Shown here: positions 11,162 through 23,496 of the stretch, in pieces | How the letters are laid out: each line of letters opens with the position of its first letter | Numbering within the stretch: position 1 is the stretch's first letter | Assembly: GCA_907165135.1 (NCBI GenBank) | Contig: OU015569.1 | Span: forward strand, 11,408,501-11,472,500 | Direction of reading: 5' to 3' | Source: Oikopleura dioica | Taxonomy: Eukaryota; Chordata; Appendicularia; Copelata; Oikopleuridae | DNA: 64,000 nt | The notes under the pieces: model-generated | The model's input: only the letters and a program-made list of their open reading frames with translations | The model's database searches: none | Told to the model about the DNA's origin: nothing | Translations under genes and position numbers: made by a program

Positions 11162-13719
11162 TTAAAGTCCATTCCCTACCGGAAGTTTTCCTTGTCCTTT
11201 TCGTAGGTTTTCGGGTCCGTTTTCGGCGGCATCGGTTTCTGCTTCTATTGCTTCTTGTTTCATATCTAGTGGCTCTTGTTTCGTTTCGGCGGTGTTTTCC
11301 TCCTTTTTGGGACTTTTTACGGGCTGCTTGGCGCTTGAGTTCTCTTCTGGTTTCACTTGCGAGGCGCGAATTTTATTGATCACCTCTTCGTGCAGCTTCG
11401 GAAAGACTCTTTTCCGGACCGAGCCTGCGTCTGGGTTCGCCTTCAACCTGGCATTGCACTCGGCCTGAATTGTGAATTGAATTCAACAACGATTTTTTGC
11501 TATTTTGAATACCTTGATAGCCTCCATGTCCGTTTTGAAGGACTGGAATGGGTTCAATGCGATCTTTTTCTCGTAACAAATATCTTTGCAAACTACTCGC
11601 ATTTTCTGAATGAAAGTTTAGCAACTCTGCAATAATGCAAGAAGACATCAAGATCGGGATTCCCAGGCAGGCTCTTTAGGAAGAAAATTTTATGAAATTT
11701 GAGAGAAAACTCTGCCAGAAAAACTCGATTCTTGATGTCAATGAAAAAGAGCATTTTCTGCCTGAAAAAACTCTCGAGATTGATGCTCGAAGCTACCTTT
11801 GTTGCTCTTGTTGTCTGGAGGTAAAAACTCTGCTGGCGCTGCTTTTGGTTTTTCTGGTCCCGGCGCTGAACTGAGAGAGGCGTTTTGTTGGGAAGCTTCT
11901 GAAGATGAGTGCTGAAACGCAGTGGCCGATTCTAATCACACCTCTTTACAATTATGCCCGACTTTTAAAAATCATGAAAAGCGCGATTTTAAATTCAAAA
12001 TCAATCGATTTAAAATTGAAGCAGCGTTTTTAGAATTAGTTGTTAGTTGTTGTTTTTTGGCGTGTTAGAGAAGGCGTGAATTTTGAAAAAGCGAGCAAAC
12101 TTGTGACTGTAATTTGCTAATAGCAACTTACCTTGTCGTTCCCGACCATGATTCGTCTTCTAGTGCTTTTTGGCAACTGCAAGCCACCGTACTTCTTCCA
12201 GTAGCGCCAACACTTCGAGCACAGCCTTTCAAACACTATATTAGTGCCCCTTGATATAAAAATATTAGATAAGGATGCATATATAATATACTCGTATTAT
12301 ATATCTCAGGTTTTATATACGCAACTAATAGTAAAATGGTGTAGTACCAGGAGTGATAGCGCTCGGGGCCCCATGGGAACCAGAGCTTGTCCTCGGACTC
12401 GAAGGCGCAGCATCCTTCGCAGGGACGGGTTCGCGATTTCTCGTCCATTTGGTTCTCGTGCTTGCACATTTTCGACGGCTTGTCGTACGGAGGAATGAAG
12501 ACGAACTTCAGCTTCTGCTGCTCCTCCGTCATTTTTCGCTTTTTCTTTAATAATTACTTTAATAATCATCTTTTTTATTGATAAATTACCCTTTCGACGC
12601 ATCGGTCGCTCGTTTTCCAAAGGTAGTAGAACTCGACAATGCTAGACAGCGTCTTCCAGGGCAAGTAATCGTCGCGGATTGAGAGAAACTCCTTCTGGTA
12701 CTTTTGCATTCCTTCCTCGAAGAGCTGCGCTTCGGCCTTGGACCAGTCTTCGAATTCGTCGCGGACAAAGACGGGACCGACGTTGATTTCGCCGGCAACA
12801 GCTGCGTTGTTTGGCAGAAGTCGCTCCGTTGCTTTCGCGAAGTCGTAGCCAGCTTTAAAGAATTAAATAGAGATAGCCAGGAAAGACGTATTTACCTTCG
12901 TGGAGATATTTGTAGGCAGTGGTGAGGGTCATGTCCCGCGAAGCCATGGAAGCGGCGTCGACGAGTCCCATTTTGCCGCAGCTCGGCTTGTCCAACGCTC
13001 TGGCGAATGTACCCACCGAGCGGAAGAGACACGTAAAGCGCTCAATCGAGAGATCATCTATCCTGTTTGGTTCCCAGCAGAGTTCTTCAAGCTCTTCCGA
13101 GAATTTTTCGTCTTTGGATGAATCCTCCAACACTTCTGGGATGTTTTGGCATTGATACTTAATTTTATCATCGATTGAAACTTAGTTACAAATGAAAAGT
13201 TACCTTGGATCCTATGCGAATATCGCCACCATCCGCGAGCAGTGTCTTTTGCTTGGGATCGAATACCAGCGAGTAGTAGAACGTATCCGGCTCTTTGATG
13301 TACATCTGCATGTTTTCGGCGTCGCTGAGTATTCTGACGGAGCACTTGCCCCGGATAAGCGAGGCATTGACCGTCTCGACTTGGCGGGAGAGGAAGACTT
13401 CTCTGTGCGTGAGCTGGTGTTTCTCGACATCGTTGAATTTGTACTCGGAGAACATCGACTCCGCCATGTCGTTGGCATGTTTGTCGGCCAGGGCTGCTAA
13501 TGAATTTGGAATGTCCCTTCGTCGCTTGAAAAGAAAGATAGAGATGAGGGAGTGAAAGAAGACTTACATAGTAAGAAACAACTTTAGCAGCGACATTGCC
13601 TTGTGCCGTCTTTTGAAGTTCGTCGATTCTTCTGATGACAAGGGGTTCTCCTGCGACTGTTCTATATATACATAGTCGCCCACTTTGTACTTGTTTTCTT
13701 CCCCATGTTGACTCGCCAT
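11162..13719 (-). CDS. MTA: MTA-family NuRD subunit
   Basis: Metastasis-associated protein, the scaffold of the NuRD deacetylase complex. Domains in order: BAH (KYKVGDYVYIEQSQENPL; IRRIDELQKTAQGNVAAKVV; RRRDIPNSLAALADKHA), ELM2 (VSTFYYSLVFDPKQKTLLAD region, then VGTFARALDKPSCGKMG), SANT (VRDEFEDWSKAEAQLFEEGM; DDYLPWKTLSSIVEFYYLWK), GATA-type zinc finger (CEGCCAFES, WFPWGPERYHSW, LCSKCWRYWKKYGG), and the conserved MRVVCKDICYEKK region. The last exon is Lys/Glu-rich. The BAH reading frame is broken at the four-G run 13642-13645: one more base would restore NPLVIRRIDEL. All other exons read cleanly, so a sequence error or recent lesion is likely. HID1 is the upstream neighbour. Confidence 0.9.
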
Positions 13720-14033
13720 CGCTAAAGAAAAGAAAGGTAGAATAAGATTGAACGGAGAAGAAGATTATTAATAAATAAAAAAGAGTGATAAGAACGAAAA
13801 TTGTTACGGAAGAAGTATTACGGAAGATAGGTTACAACTTTCATGCGATTGAAGATCAGTGAACAGAAATGAAGAAATATGTTTTTGACAAAGTTGAATC
13901 ATTTGAAATTGCAAAATATATGGAAAGAAATGAACCTTGCTTGAAAGAATGGTGAATCATGCTTTGGCGGTAAAGTAAGTGAGGGTTCAAGTTCTCGTAT
14001 AAAGTACTGTCAGTTTGAGCGAAAGTTCGAATA

Positions 14034-17000
14034 TTAAAATCGCTGGATTTCGAAAAGTTTCACGTCCGTGTCGAACCAAATCGGCGGGTCCGTGTTCCTC
14101 AAGTAAATGACGCCCCAGGTGTACGTTTGGAGCCACCTATTCGTACCCAGATTCGTTTGATAACGCCTAAACGATTGTAACTATTGCCATTTTCAGCTTA
14201 TTACCTGATTAAAATCGGATGTGGGACGGGAAGAAGACCAACTAGGGTGCCACTCTTGATGAATTTTAAAATGTCGTTTTCATCCGAAATCTGCTTGTCG
14301 AGGCAAATCTTCTCAACCTGTGGGACGAGGACTTGCAGCAATCTCATAATCGTCTGCAAGGGCAGTCTGTTTTTCCAGGAGGAGGCCCAGTTCGACGTGG
14401 CCTCCCACTGCGGCGCTTCCGAAACATCGCAATCGACTAATTTGTTGTTGAAACTTTTGTTAAAAAGCGGAGTCTCAAAATCTTGTCTAAAAGACAAGAG
14501 AGGCGTTTTACTCACCCTCTGTTTGCTTTGTTCCGTCTAATATCTCTTCCGTCATCTTCATCACTTGCGGGATAGAGCTATTAAACTTTTAGATAAAAAT
14601 GGCTCGAGTTGGAAGATTTTTCAATTACTATAGATAGAAACTAACTAAAACTTTTATCGGTAATTTACCGATAAAAAAAACCTTCTTTTGCCAATAAAAA
14701 AAAATAATTTACGAAATTAATTTAACAAAAATATTAAGTAACAAATTAATTCTCCATGATTGATATCTTACCTATGATGCTCTATTTGAATATTTTGCCC
14801 GGTTTCGATACTCATTTCTTGGCTTTCGTTTTCAGCCTTTTCGTTGAGCAGCGTCTCTTCATTTTTAAACTTTAGCTGCTCGCTCGTTTTCTTTTTCTCG
14901 CTGCTCGAATTCATCTCCCCGTTTGACAAGATGTTATCGGCCACGGTCGTCTCAAAAGTCGCGTTTTCTCGTCGCCGATCGAGACTGACTCGTCTGACTC
15001 GATGTTTGAGTTGAGCTGGTTCTCCTCGTTGATTCCAGCGTTCGAGGAACTGCGGAACTCTTCGCGATGCTCTGTTGCGATTTGCTTGAGCTTCTCGTGC
15101 CGCTTTTTCGCGTCACTACTATTCATTTTTAGCAACTCATAAAAACAAGAAAGGATAAAAGACCGAAATGACAATTTCTTCTTCCTAAAAGCTCCTGTCC
15201 AAATTTGAATAATTTTTATTAAAAAAATTTTATCAGCGTCATTGAAAACTTGTTTAAACAATAAGCGTCATACTCAGGTCCTGTATTAGTAAAACCCTAA
15301 CCCTAAAACAGGGTCAAACTCAGGGTTTTGAGTTAAATTTACTTTCAGCTTTGCAATGTAAGCCTGAATTAAAAAAAACATGATTCTGGCACAGGTTTTC
15401 ACTAAAAACCTGTGAAGGAATATTTCTTGTCTTTTGACATCGGGAATTGAGTTTCTGAGTCTGGCAGCCAGACTCGGGCTTGCAAAAATCTCTAACAGAA
15501 AAGCTGCTGTGAGAAAAAAGAGGTTTTTTGCTGGATGTGAAAGACTTGTTTGCTTTTAGAAAGATAAGAGGCGGAAAAGAGAATGTGCTTACTTTTTGGT
15601 TCTTTTGCTTTTGAGTCTGTCGATCGAGTTTGAATCGGTCGGGAGAGCAGCTAGTTGGTAGAAGATCTTGCGGCGGCGGATGATCGAGTAAACGAGTGGC
15701 GAGTTACCGTCGAATTGGTACTGAATCAGGTTGTTGAACGATTCCAACAGGAAAAAGACGAGATGGTGGTTTTGCTGGTGCGAGAAGAGGAACGAGGGTT
15801 GGGAGAAAATTTCCATAAGTTGGAGGAGCTTCGTTGCAGTCGCCATGCTCAGATTCTATTTTGGAGGGTTAGATTTGCTTCAAGATCAATTTCAAATAAG
15901 AGAAAGAGCCTATTTTTATGTTTGCAAGTGCAAATTTGGAGTTAGGCTTCTCTTCGTACCTTTAGATAGGGAGAAATATTGACGATAACTGTAAGAAGGC
16001 AGTCATATAGCGAGCAAATTCGAGCATGGCCAGTCGTGATCAACTTGTGGAAAATGATGATGAGCAAGTCGGCATGCGTGCCATTGAAACTGGGAACATC
16101 CAGGGCCGCTCTAGATGTCCAAGTAGCATTCAAGCGGACGCCGAAATTGCGCTCGCCGGAAAAAAGCAAAAGCAGAAAAACAGAAATGTGAATCAGTCCC
16201 AGCCGCGACGGATCGTTACGGGCCTCGTTCAAATGATGCAGAATCGGCACCAACAGGTCGAGCATGTCGCCAGTTTTGAGAATGTGGTGGAGAAACGTCT
16301 TGTTCAAATCGCAAATGCGCCAAATCAGTAGCAACAGCTCCTGGTGGCACGACAGCCGCTTCTGTGATGAAGGCAGATAAGAGCTGAAAACAAGCAGACT
16401 TAGCGGTTTTCCTTTCTTTGCAAAAGAACATTAAATAAGACAAATAAATGGCTGAGCATTTGTCGAAGAAAAAAATAGTAGGTACATATTGATTGCACTT
16501 TTTTTAAGGGTGTAGCCTCCGATTTGGCCATTTTAACGATGAGTCTGCGGGATGGGCAAAATTGACGAGTACACCCCTAATTGCGAATAAAACTTGTTTT
16601 ATACGCGTGGTGATTAGAATTAAGAGCGTACACAGCAGATTATAGCGGCATGAGATCCGCTGCGTACTCCCTTAATAAATGGTATAAAATAGATTTTGTC
16701 GTGTTGAATATGATGCATTTCTACTTGGTATAAAGATTCATTCAAGAGTATATTTTGAATACCTTTGAATTCGACTTTTTTCTATCTATTTCCACTTACG
16801 TTCTTAACGAGAAAGCATAACACTTGTATGTTGTAAATTCAATTGAAGTGATTTTTCAATCAGAAAAAGACAATTTTCAGTCAAAATTTTCAATAACACG
16901 AAATTCAAGTTATTGTTTCTTTTTCTGTAGCTACCTTTGTAATGGATTGTAAATTAGTCGAGTGAGGCCCTTTATAATGAACTGGAAGTCCTCTTCTCTG

Positions 17001-17920
17001 TGAAGGCGATTGATCAAATAAAGGAACTTGTTTCCTTCGTCTTCAAAAGAACCAGGGATGCCCTTATCCGACGGTTTTTCAAGAAGAACGACGAGTAGTT
17101 GCGAACAAGCTTCTACCAGAGGCTCTCGAGTATCCGTCCAGAGTAAGTGGTGATAAGGAACGCCGCTGGGGTCGTAAGAACAGATCGTGTTCAAGAGGGA
17201 GGCAAGAAGCGGCAGAGAATGTTGCGATCGGGTAATGAGCGGAACCCAGCTGTTCTGCGGCGCCTGGCCGTTCTGCCACTTGTCCGCCGAAGCAGGCTCT
17301 GTGTACAATGTTTCTGAAGAAAGCGTGATCAATAGACGGATGAGCTCGCAGCGAGTGTTCTCGAGGGTCGAGTCCGACGGCGGTGAAACAAGAATGCCAA
17401 CTCCAGCTTCCCAAATGGCCTCAACAGCGGAGTCGGACTTGGAAACCGAGTGATGGGCGCCGATGCCCGGGCAGAACATCAACTCGATGATGATTTCCAC
17501 CAGCTTGTCGGCTAGCGTTCGGTTCTCAACGCCATCGTTGTCTTGGGACGGGATTTTGGAGTGATAGAAGCCGACCCACTCGGAATCCTCGTAGACTAGG
17601 GGCGTCAATCGAGTGAGTAAACGGACAGCGTTCATCGTCTGCTTCAGATTCTTTTTCGCCTTTTCTGTTTCTTCCCTGGCTTCTTTCAGCGAGGACTCGA
17701 GACGCTCTACCGATTTGTAGATCAACTGGGCGAGAGAACTTGGATGTTCTTCCCGCAACGACCGAATTTCGGAGCTGGGAATAAGCGCCCAAATGTCGGA
17801 AGCATTGGCGATTCCTTCCGACTTCCAAAAACTCTCCCAAAACGCATCATCGCCCTGGTCGCCCGTTTCTAGTTGAATCACCGCTCGACGAAACGCCAAC
17901 CGCGACTCATTTTGGCCCAT
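14034..17920 (-). CDS. HID1: HID1 domain-containing protein
   Basis: Peripheral Golgi/trans-Golgi protein needed for dense-core vesicle and neuropeptide secretion. The start MGQNESRLAFRRAVIQL keeps the N-myristoylation glycine seen in the family. The first exon (16931-17920) holds DAFWESFWKSEG, LVPSSEIRSLREEHPS and YDPSGVPYHHLLWTD. Later exons carry ILKTGDMLDLLVPILHHLNE, FSGERNFGVRLN, HADLLIIIFHKLI, QNHHLVFFLLESFNNLIQY, and the C-terminal LPLQTIMRLLQVLVPQVEKI, TLVGLLPVPHPILIRR and TYTWGVIYLRNTDPP. It ends DTDVKLFEIQRF, as in vertebrate HID1. One intron (about 15.13-15.59 kb) contains TTAGGG-type repeats and another is about 540 bp. TAF7 lies 101 bp upstream. Confidence 0.96.
15292..15306. repeat. 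Interstitial telomere-type motif
   Basis: CCCTAA appears in tandem inside an HID1 intron, followed by CAGGGT and CAGGGTTTT. Short tracts of this kind recur at 37796, 39129, 44588 and 59228. They match the TTAGGG telomere repeat but contain only two or three units. Confidence 0.6.
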
Positions 17921-18020
17921 TCTTAGTTCAAATTATTCAATAAACGTTTTAACAACGAATGGAATTTTTTGGAAAGAGAAAGAGTGAGAGAGAGAGATGT
18001 AAGTAAGTTGTTGTTTTAGG

Positions 18021-19360
18021 TCAATATTTTTTGAATTTTTCACAGATCGTATGGTACGTGGCAGTTTTGTCGTCTTCCTTCCTTCTTAACTCTTCGATAT
18101 AGTTCCTCAGGTTTTCCTTCTTTTCTTCTTTCCGAGCCTGAACAATAATAAATCAGAATCAAGTAAACCAGACGACGAGAAAGATAATTTGAAAGAGACT
18201 TACAACTTCTAGCTCGGCTTCTTTCTTCGCCCTCCTTTCCCTGAATCGAAGGATTTCGTCAACAGTGCGTTGGGCCTGGTCCTGCACTTTTTTGATTTTG
18301 TCGGCAAAGACTCCTTCCGCGACGACTTTTAAATGGCGATCAAGTGGATCGATCGTGTACTTGTCGTCCAGATCATCGTCGTCGTCCTCTTCTTCTGACG
18401 AGGAGAGCATGGGAAGAATGTCGGACATTTCCTTGTTGTCCTGGTCTTTTTTCGAGCCCTTCTTCCCCTTCATTTCCGTGTCTTCAACCAGCTCGTGTTC
18501 TACGCTGTTCAAATTTGCCAAAGCAAAAAATAACAAAAAAGAATCATCCGAGATTTATTTTTGACAAAATTGCCTAGAAGCATTGAGATCTTCTCTAAGT
18601 AGTCGCTTGAGCTCTCGTTCTACTTCTGGCGCCTCGCAATGGCGCTTTTTGATCACCTTCCTGAAACGGCTCTTTTTGACGTTTTTCAGCGGTGGTGTCA
18701 CTCCAGCGAGCAGTTGAAACCTCCTGTCGTCCTTCATCCCTGGGATCTCGTTGCGAGGGTTGATGTCTTTTTCGTGCTCGGCGCATATCAGCATTTGACT
18801 ATCAAAGTGGTTAATTTTCTTGAAAGATATGGACGAGAATAAGGTTAACGATCGAAGTTTTCACAAGCGCAACTACTTCCGATAGTATTTCTACACCTCA
18901 AATCGTGAAATTACTGTAAGAACGATCAATTATGGCTCTAACTCCAAACATGCATCTAAATCTCAGACAGATTGAAGCATCTCAGTCAAGGTGCTCACCT
19001 TATGGACGAGTTCTTATAGAAAGTTTTCTTGTCCGTGGTCTTGTACGCTTCGACCACAGTCGGCAAGTCGCAGAGTCTGCCCTTGAGTAGCTGATCATCC
19101 CACTTTACGGCACAATGGCGCTTGTCCTGATTCCATTTCACCGTCAGTCGATTCTGATTTCCCTTTTTGAAACTGACAACAACAACGACTCAACCAACCT
19201 CAATGCTCTGCTCGTAATACGTGTCATTGGCATCTTTCTCGATTAGCGACTGGAGCTTCTCGCTTTCTAGCTTCAGGTTCTGGCGAATTTGCTCAGCGAT
19301 ATTCTCTGGGAAACGAATAATGGTACACGACTCTAACGCGGGCTCATTGATCCCGTTCAT
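18021..19360 (-). CDS. TAF7: TFIID subunit 7 (TAF7)
   Basis: TFIID component that binds TAF1 and restrains its acetyltransferase. The N terminus MNGINEPALESCTIIRFPE opens the TAFII55 domain. It continues with HCAVKWDDQLLKGRLCDLPT, VVEAYKTTDKKTFYK, and the signature LKNVKKSRFRK with PEVERELKRLLRED. A Ser-Glu-Asp acidic tract (SSSEEEDDDDDLDDKY) and a Lys/Glu-rich coiled coil ending CEKFKKY follow, the order seen in animal TAF7. Introns are short. It lies between CCDC103 (165 bp upstream) and HID1 (101 bp downstream) on one strand, an operon-like spacing. Confidence 0.93.
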
Positions 19361-19524
19361 TTTCGTTTATGCTTAATTTATTCATCAAAAATCAGTAAGT
19401 CAAAAGATGATGCTAATTTTGGCCTAAAGTTGTATCAAAGAAAGGGTGTTGCAGAAGAGAAAATATATTTCAAACTCGATATAAAAATATAGTAAAAGAA
19501 GCAGAAAAATCGAAAAGGAAAAAC

Positions 19525-20233
19525 TCAAGAAAAGTGCTTCCCGATCAAATTATCCAAAGTCGCCTTAGACTTGGCGTCAAGAAAAGCACAAGCCAAGCTG
19601 AACTCTCTCGACTTTTGCAAAGACGCAAGAATGGCTTTAACTCTTTCTTCTTTTTGATTTATGGAGGCGAGACAGTCGCAGATCTCATCGAGCGGCTCGC
19701 AGGAGTCCTTGAAAATGACGGCGTCGTTCAATTTCAGCAAAATAGCTTGACGCGTTGCTTGGTTCGCCTGGGCGCGTCGCCACGAAGTCTTGAACTGCGA
19801 ATAAGTCGAAATCGCCTCTACTTCGAAGTCCAGCTCGATCGCTTTTTGAATCGTTTCTATTTCTCTGTCCAGCGCGGCTGAAAGAAAAAAGAAATGAGCG
19901 AAATGCGGCGTAATTAATTATTTATACCTGCAACAGGATTCCAGCAGTGCTTGTTTGGCGCCAAAATAGAGTCGACTTGCTCCTTGCGGTCAAGCGCGCG
20001 CAGGTGTGAGCCATCAACGATCCCTTTGAATTCGTCGTAAGTTGCGACTCGTTGATCCACGGCGCGGAATTTGGCGCTGTTTTCTGAAGAAATTAATGAT
20101 CAGAATGCTATCAAATAATTAGACCTCTATAAGGCCCCTACTTACCTAATTGGTAGCGATCTTCTTTAGCAATAAGTTCTTCAATTGCGCCAAGGATTTC
20201 ATTTACATCTGGCTTCAAGCGTTTCCAAACCAT
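19525..20233 (-). CDS. CCDC103: CCDC103, dynein-arm assembly factor
   Basis: Three exons give about 195 residues. The diagnostic block is [20 protein letters not shown] followed by [20 protein letters not shown], which matches vertebrate CCDC103 closely in sequence and position. In vertebrates CCDC103 (DNAAF19) is a dimeric microtubule-binding factor required for outer dynein arm attachment in cilia. The C-terminal half ([39 protein letters not shown]) resembles the family's RPAP3-C-like helical region. The start [20 protein letters not shown] is well supported. Finding it implies an organism with motile cilia. Confidence 0.9.
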
Positions 20234-20624
20234 TATAATTTAAGTTTCTGAATTGATTTACCCGTTAGAAAAGTAAATATAGCGATTTGTTCATGAAAAA
20301 GCGTGATCAAAACGCTTAGTTGGCGAAACTCTTTACTTAGCGAATGACTTACTCGTTAGATTTCTCAGGTTTTTAATTGATTAACTGTAACAACTGAGAT
20401 CAACACTAGTCCCTTATCATATTCTAGAGACAGTCTTTCTAGCAGTCTCATAATGAGACTCTCATTAGTTAGAACAAGTTGTTATATTTTAAGATTTTAT
20501 TGGAGACATAAATGAAAGGAAAAAGATAAATGGCAGGTTTGTAGGGTTTTCTAAGTTGATGAAAGCGAAGTTGAAGATCACTGCGGCTAGGAGAAGGGCT
20601 TTTAGTAATTGGATCATTTTTAAT
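20234..20624. other. Gap between the PIP-box gene and CCDC103
   Basis: About 390 bp, AT-rich, with no coding frame of note. It contains the direct-repeat-like CAGTCTTTCTAGCAGTCTC and ATGAGACTCTCATTAG near 20430-20480. It is probably 3' UTR and outron. Confidence 0.4.
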
Positions 20625-20987
20625 TCATACTTTGGCGTGCGAAGCGGCTGAACGGGAGGCACCCTGGGGCGCCTTTTTCTGGAAGAAATCGGTCACCGAA
20701 CGCTGCCCTTTTATTTTCGGAAGGAGGGAGATGTGTTCTGATTGTCCTTCTGCTTCTGAAATTGCTAGAGTAAGAAACTGCTGTGTTCCACTTGAAAAAT
20801 TACCCATAGTAAGATGATTGGAGCTGTTGTCAAACATCATCTTCAGAGTTCTCTTCTCAATATCAGTTTTAAGTTGTGAGGCCTTGTCGCCGCAACTGTT
20901 CTTCAAAAAGGTCGATACTGTAATTCGATTCTTGACCAACGGCTGCAAAACATTTCCATGCCCCTCCCATTCTCGTGAGCGTTTCAT
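20625..20987 (-). CDS. Small protein with C-terminal PCNA-binding motif
   Basis: Single exon, 120 residues, starting MKRSREWEGHGN just after a TTCTTTTTTAG acceptor. The C terminus has KGQRSVTDFFQKKAPQG, an exact PIP-box (Q-x-x-V-x-x-F-F) with a Thr-Asp pair at positions 5-6, like p21 and other substrates degraded on PCNA. The +4 position after the two Phe is Ala rather than the basic residue of a full PIP-degron, although +2 and +3 are Lys. The rest (NRITVSTFLKNS, SSNHLTMGNFSSGTQQFL) matches no family I recognise. RNase H1-like genes and RAD50 lie directly upstream on the same strand, so a replication or repair role is an inference from motif and context. Confidence 0.6.
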   Translation of the reverse strand: MKRSREWEGHGNVLQPLVKNRITVSTFLKNSCGDKASQLKTDIEKRTLKMMFDNSSNHLTMGNFSSGTQQFLTLAISEAEGQSEHISLLPKIKGQRSVTDFFQKKAPQGASRSAASHAKV

Positions 20988-21323
20988 TTTCTTTTTCTAA
21001 AAAAGAATTGCTGGCATTCGAATAAATTAAGATTTTAATAATATCAACGCTTGAGGAAAACCAGCTAATTTGAAATTAAATGTAAAGCGATTTGGTCAGA
21101 CACGGGATTTCAGTGAGCGTGCGTATAAATGAAAGATGTAACGGTGATGCGAATCGTTGATCTTGGTCGAACGTATGGGTTAACGGTATTTGTTTCAATG
21201 AAGGTATTCTTTGGCAGAATCGATTATCCGTAAAAAAAGAGAGATGGGATTCCCATCATGGGAAAAGAGATGGAGAGAACCGAGTATAATCTGGTTCGAA
21301 TAGAAGCAACTATATGAAAACGA

Positions 21324-21972
21324 CTAATCGTACTCATTCAAGTAGAACTGCTTGGCCTGATCAGCTGCTGCTTCTGCTAAACAAAAGTATTAGGACAAGT
21401 CGATTTTTCTCCATTACCGAGTCGATTTGCCTCTTCGTTGCCCTCCTCGCCAGAATGGCCTTCAACGTATTGGTACGAAATGTCGACTTGATTGTTTGCG
21501 ATGTCGTGGATTTCGCTGAAGATTTCTTGGTGAACGACGGGTCTTCCTCTCGACGAGTACCAAGTTCCATCGTCATCAGCGTTGTCAATCCACTTGTAAA
21601 TGTAATCGGTCAAACTGTCGATGCAGAACATGGAATCTGTCCGGATTTCTAAGCTGTCGATTTCGTACTTGGCTGCGTGACTAAAATACGAGTGAAATCA
21701 CTTTTCATTGTTATAGATCATTACCGTGCAGCGTAGAGAATCGCTCTAGCTTCGGCGAATTGGTTGGTGTTCTCTTCGATGTTGTGCCTCGGGAAGTAGA
21801 CAGAGAATCGGCCATTTTTTCGGTAGTCGCCCCAGTACACACCAGAGCCGCTGTGGCGTACATCTCTTCGATGATTGCCTCGGCACGCGCCGTCCGTGTA
21901 TACGACGACGATGTCATCGTCATCAACGAGATAGCCGTCATTACGGATGTAGAGGCTTCGGAAGGGCTGCAT
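21324..21972 (-). CDS. RNase H1-like protein, copy A
   Basis: Three exons encode an RNase H domain, without the N-terminal hybrid-binding domain of vertebrate RNASEH1. Active-site blocks: VVVYTDGACRG (first Asp), NTNQFAEARAI (Glu), LEIRTDSMFCI (second Asp), and VEGHSGEEGNEEANRL, where the usual ADRL aspartate is Asn. The flexible-loop His is kept. The start MQPFRSLYIRNDG corresponds to MQLYQNLKVRDDG in copy B. The protein ends KQFYLNEYD. Copy B lies 437 bp upstream on the same strand, so this is a tandem duplication. The Asp-to-Asn change at the fourth carboxylate predicts weakened or lost metal-dependent cleavage of RNA in RNA:DNA hybrids, but the frame is otherwise intact. Confidence 0.85.
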
Positions 21973-22409
21973 CTCGGAGAATCGCAACAATCTGAGTTTT
22001 ATGACTCGATTGAGGAATAAATAAAAAATTTTAATAAAAGAGACAAGGAAAGATAATGAAAGCGATTTCACTTGCAGTCAAAAGATGGCGTTTCTTGTGT
22101 CAATGTACGCCAAGAGGTTTAAGGAAGCTACGACAACAATGTGATGGGTTTATGTTGATCTTGGTTGATCAAAGGTATGGGTGAGCGGTATTCGTTTCAA
22201 TAAAGGCATTCTTTGGCAGAACTGATTATCCGTAGAAAAAAGAAAGAAAGATATGGAAAAGACATGAATTGAAGCTGAAATTTTCAGCACAGTTGAAGCG
22301 AAAAAACGAGGTGAAAGACAGGAGATCTGTCTGAGGACCGTGAAGCTGTTTGAAAGGTATTCGTGAGAAAGAGATAAATAACTGAAGTTATCGGCAGAAT
22401 TGGTTACGC

Positions 22410-23167
22410 TCAATAAGCAGGACTAGCGGAAATGTACCCAATACGGGCGACGTTGTTGTTGTTGATCAGATCATCGGCAGTAAGCTTGGAAGACTTTTGT
22501 TGCCCAGAAGAAGCCGCAGACTTTGCCTGTAGCTTCTTTCGATTGTAGAAGTAGGTGGCACGATCCGCTGCGACTTCCGCTAAAAACCAAAATAAAAAAA
22601 GTGCCCTTTTGAGTTTAAAATTACCAAGTCTGTCTGCAGCATCGTTGCCACGCTCGCCACTATGTCCTGGAACGTATTGGTAAGAAATGTTGACGCGCTT
22701 AGAAATGTTGTAGATTTCGCGGAAGATTTTTTGGTGGACGACGGGGCTTCCTTTCTGCGAGCGCCAAATTCCATCCTTGTCGGCGTTGCGAATCCAGTTG
22801 TCAATGAACTTGGTCAGACTCTCGATGCAGAACTTCGAATCCGTGCGGATTTCTAAGCGATTAATTCCGGCTCTTTTTGCATAACTTAAAAATAGTTTAT
22901 TATGAAAATCAGCGTTAGATAAATACCGAGCAGCGTAGAGAATCGCTCTAGCTTCAGCGTACTGGTTGGTGTTCAGTGCATCATCGTGCTTCGGGAAGGG
23001 GATGCTATAGCTTTTCGATAATCTCCCCAAAAGATGCCAGATCCGCTGTGACGCCCATTTTTTCGATTGTTATTTCGGCAAGCCCCGTCGGTGTACACAA
23101 CAACTGTTCCATCGTTTTTAATAAGGAACCCGTCGTCGCGGACCTTGAGGTTTTGGTAGAGCTGCAT
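22410..23167 (-). pseudogene. RNase H1-like, copy B, frame-shifted
   Basis: All four catalytic carboxylates are present in sequence: VVVYTDGACRN, NTNQYAEARAI, LEIRTDSKFCI, and VPGHSGERGNDAADRL. The frame breaks between the first and second. After WGDYRK, copy A has seven bases more than this copy, so reading continues to a stop at 22973-22975 while the true frame resumes as SYSIPFPKHDDALNTNQ. Splicing cannot bridge so short a span. Downstream exons are intact and end ARIGYISASPAY, a longer Lys/Ser-rich tail than copy A. Either this copy is a recent pseudogene or the seven-base difference is an assembly fault. The 329-bp gap to RAD50 upstream suggests the same transcription unit. Confidence 0.7.
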
Positions 23168-23496
23168 CTCGAACAATCTGAGCTTGTTATTGTCAACAAA
23201 GATTGCAATACTGTCTTAGACTATCACTAATAGTACAAGATTCAAAAAGACAAAACTGTTTTTAATTTTTCCAATAATATTTATTCACGATAACGGTTGT
23301 AACTTGTGGAATATGTCAGGCAATACGGTGAAAACAAGTAGATTTGCAGATCCAGAATATGGATGCAATTAAATTTAGCACTAAAACGAAAGAGCGTGTT
23401 TTTGGAATGGCGGAGTGTTGTTCTCCTTTGAAGTAAATGAGTGAAAGTGTATCTGTAAAATGATAGATTCAGGCAGTGAGTTTGGATTGAGTTAAC

